DNA of 64,000 bases, from the NCBI GenBank assembly GCA_016124495.1, contig WGNP01000016.1, positions 18,631 to 82,630 on the forward strand, written 5' to 3'. Below, piece after piece: positions 63,623 to 64,000 of the stretch (position 1 is its first letter; each line of letters opens with the position of its first letter). Source of the DNA: Hyphomonas sp. Lineage in GTDB: Bacteria > Pseudomonadota > Alphaproteobacteria > Caulobacterales > Hyphomonadaceae. A model generated the notes under the pieces. That model saw nothing but the letters and a program-made list of their open reading frames with translations. It searched no databases and was not told the DNA's origin. The position numbers and the translations under genes were made by a program.

Positions 63623-63699
63623 CGGAGTGTGGCTCAGCCTGGTAGAGCACTAGCTTCGGGAGCTAGGGGTCGGAGGTTCGAATCCTCTCACTCCGACCA
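63623..63699 (+). tRNA. tRNA-Pro (anticodon CGG)
   Basis: A 77-base cloverleaf. The acceptor stem CGGAGTG pairs with CACTCCG, the D arm is GCTC...GAGC, and the anticodon stem CTAGC/GCTAG encloses the loop TTCGGGA (anticodon CGG, reading CCG). The T arm has the standard GGTTCGAATCC, and the 3' end is ACCA encoded in the DNA. The intact 3' end is the kind of site used by tyrosine-recombinase elements. A small A/T-rich hairpin (63727-63742) follows. Confidence 0.96.
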
Positions 63700-63876
63700 T
63701 CAAAATCAAGGCATTAGGCAGAACTCAAAAATCACGATTTTTCCCCGTGCCCCGCCAGTGCCCCACTTCAGCATCGGTGCTGGTCGCCCTTGATCTGTTT
63801 CGAGCGGTTCAGGAATTTAATGCCGACTTGCCGGAAACGGTTGAGCGTCCGCCAGGGCGAGAAGGTAGCGTCCCCG
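63700..63876. other. Spacer between tRNA-Pro and insertion sequence
   Basis: No gene is recognised. A perfect AAAAATC-AC-GATTTTT inverted repeat at 63727-63742 may end the tRNA transcript. The segment that follows (GTGCCCCGCCAGTGCCCC) is unlike the flanking genes. Confidence 0.4.
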
Positions 63877-64000
63877 GGCGTGGTGTAAATTCGACCTGAG
63901 GAAGGTCATCGTGCGCGAATCCGTCGAGGTTGTGGTTGCGAACTCCAACCAGAAGGACCTCACACGATGACCGAAGACAGATTGGCTTTATTCGAGCTGA
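63877..64000 (+). mobile_element. Left end of an IS256-family-like insertion sequence (partial)
   Basis: From about 63877 the sequence GGCGTGGTGTAAATTCGACC looks like the terminal inverted repeat of IS256-type elements, which often contain GTGTAAA. The transposase frame opens 90 bases inside, at 63967, as expected for this family. The right end lies outside the window, so the boundary is approximate and the identification rests on the short N-terminal peptide and the repeat-like end. Confidence 0.55.
63967..64000 (+). CDS. IS256-like transposase (3' partial)
   Basis: Only the first 11 codons are in the window, reading MTEDRLALFEL. This matches the start of many IS256-family DDE transposases (MTEDRLxLxEL). 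A leader of CACACG precedes the ATG without a strong ribosome binding site. The catalytic DDE residues are beyond the window. Confidence 0.55.
   Translation, partial: MTEDRLALFEL

Overview
The window looks like chromosomal DNA from a GC-rich alphaproteobacterium, most plausibly a Caulobacterales/Hyphomonadaceae (Hyphomonas-like) organism. That placement is an inference. It rests on alphaproteobacterial families (a DUF1489 protein, a CC_3452-type small secreted protein), a TonB-dependent receptor, a haloalkane dehalogenase, many small periplasmic or lipoprotein genes, and dense GC-rich coding with weak Shine-Dalgarno sites. I see no CRISPR array, prophage structural genes or secretion-system cluster. 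Most of the window is ordinary core and accessory chromosome.

Layout. 1-7 kb: a partial glycerophosphodiester phosphodiesterase, a small membrane protein, a frameshifted glyoxalase-related gene, pdxH and aroC (divergent), a small outer-membrane barrel, a methyltransferase, a glycine-zipper protein and tlyA. 7-15 kb: a Cu/Zn superoxide dismutase lipoprotein, an amidase, and a two-gene RND efflux operon followed by a heavily decayed short-chain dehydrogenase. 15-24 kb: small hypotheticals, a Gfo/Idh/MocA oxidoreductase, a zinc phospholipase C-like/DUF4332 fusion, tryptophanase, acyl-CoA dehydrogenase, and a haloalkane dehalogenase coupled to a NUDIX hydrolase. 24-32 kb: ATP-dependent PEP carboxykinase, thiolase, a thioredoxin-fold lipoprotein, a Pro/Glu-rich protein and a TonB-dependent receptor. 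32-39 kb: a universal stress protein group, a leucine dehydrogenase-type enzyme, TrkH, a TauE/SafE permease, a zinc-ribbon protein and DUF1489. 39-43 kb: a compact operon of an intact amidohydrolase lipoprotein, a second amidohydrolase that has lost its metal-binding histidines, and a CPBP membrane protease. 43-49 kb: an acyltransferase and the complete glycine cleavage operon gcvT-gcvH-gcvPA-gcvPB under a tandem glycine riboswitch. 49-58 kb: a decayed PEP-mutase/isocitrate-lyase-family gene, a YcjF-like membrane protein, an adaptor/permease/ATPase ABC exporter, argS and ispH. 58-64 kb: a truncated VOC gene and its intact paralogue, a DUF2189 protein, an old-yellow-enzyme-type oxidoreductase, trhO, a glutathione S-transferase, an amidase_2 lipoprotein, tRNA-Pro(CGG), and the left end of an IS256-type insertion sequence running off the window.

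The genes suggest an aerobic heterotroph that uses amino acids (tryptophanase, leucine dehydrogenase, glycine cleavage, peptide-linked amidohydrolases) and fatty acids (acyl-CoA dehydrogenase, thiolase), with gluconeogenic PEP carboxykinase and several export systems. No large unknown system is evident. The best leads are the active/inactive amidohydrolase pair with its CPBP protease, the phospholipase-like/DUF4332 fusion, repeated candidate operators, and four separate decaying genes.
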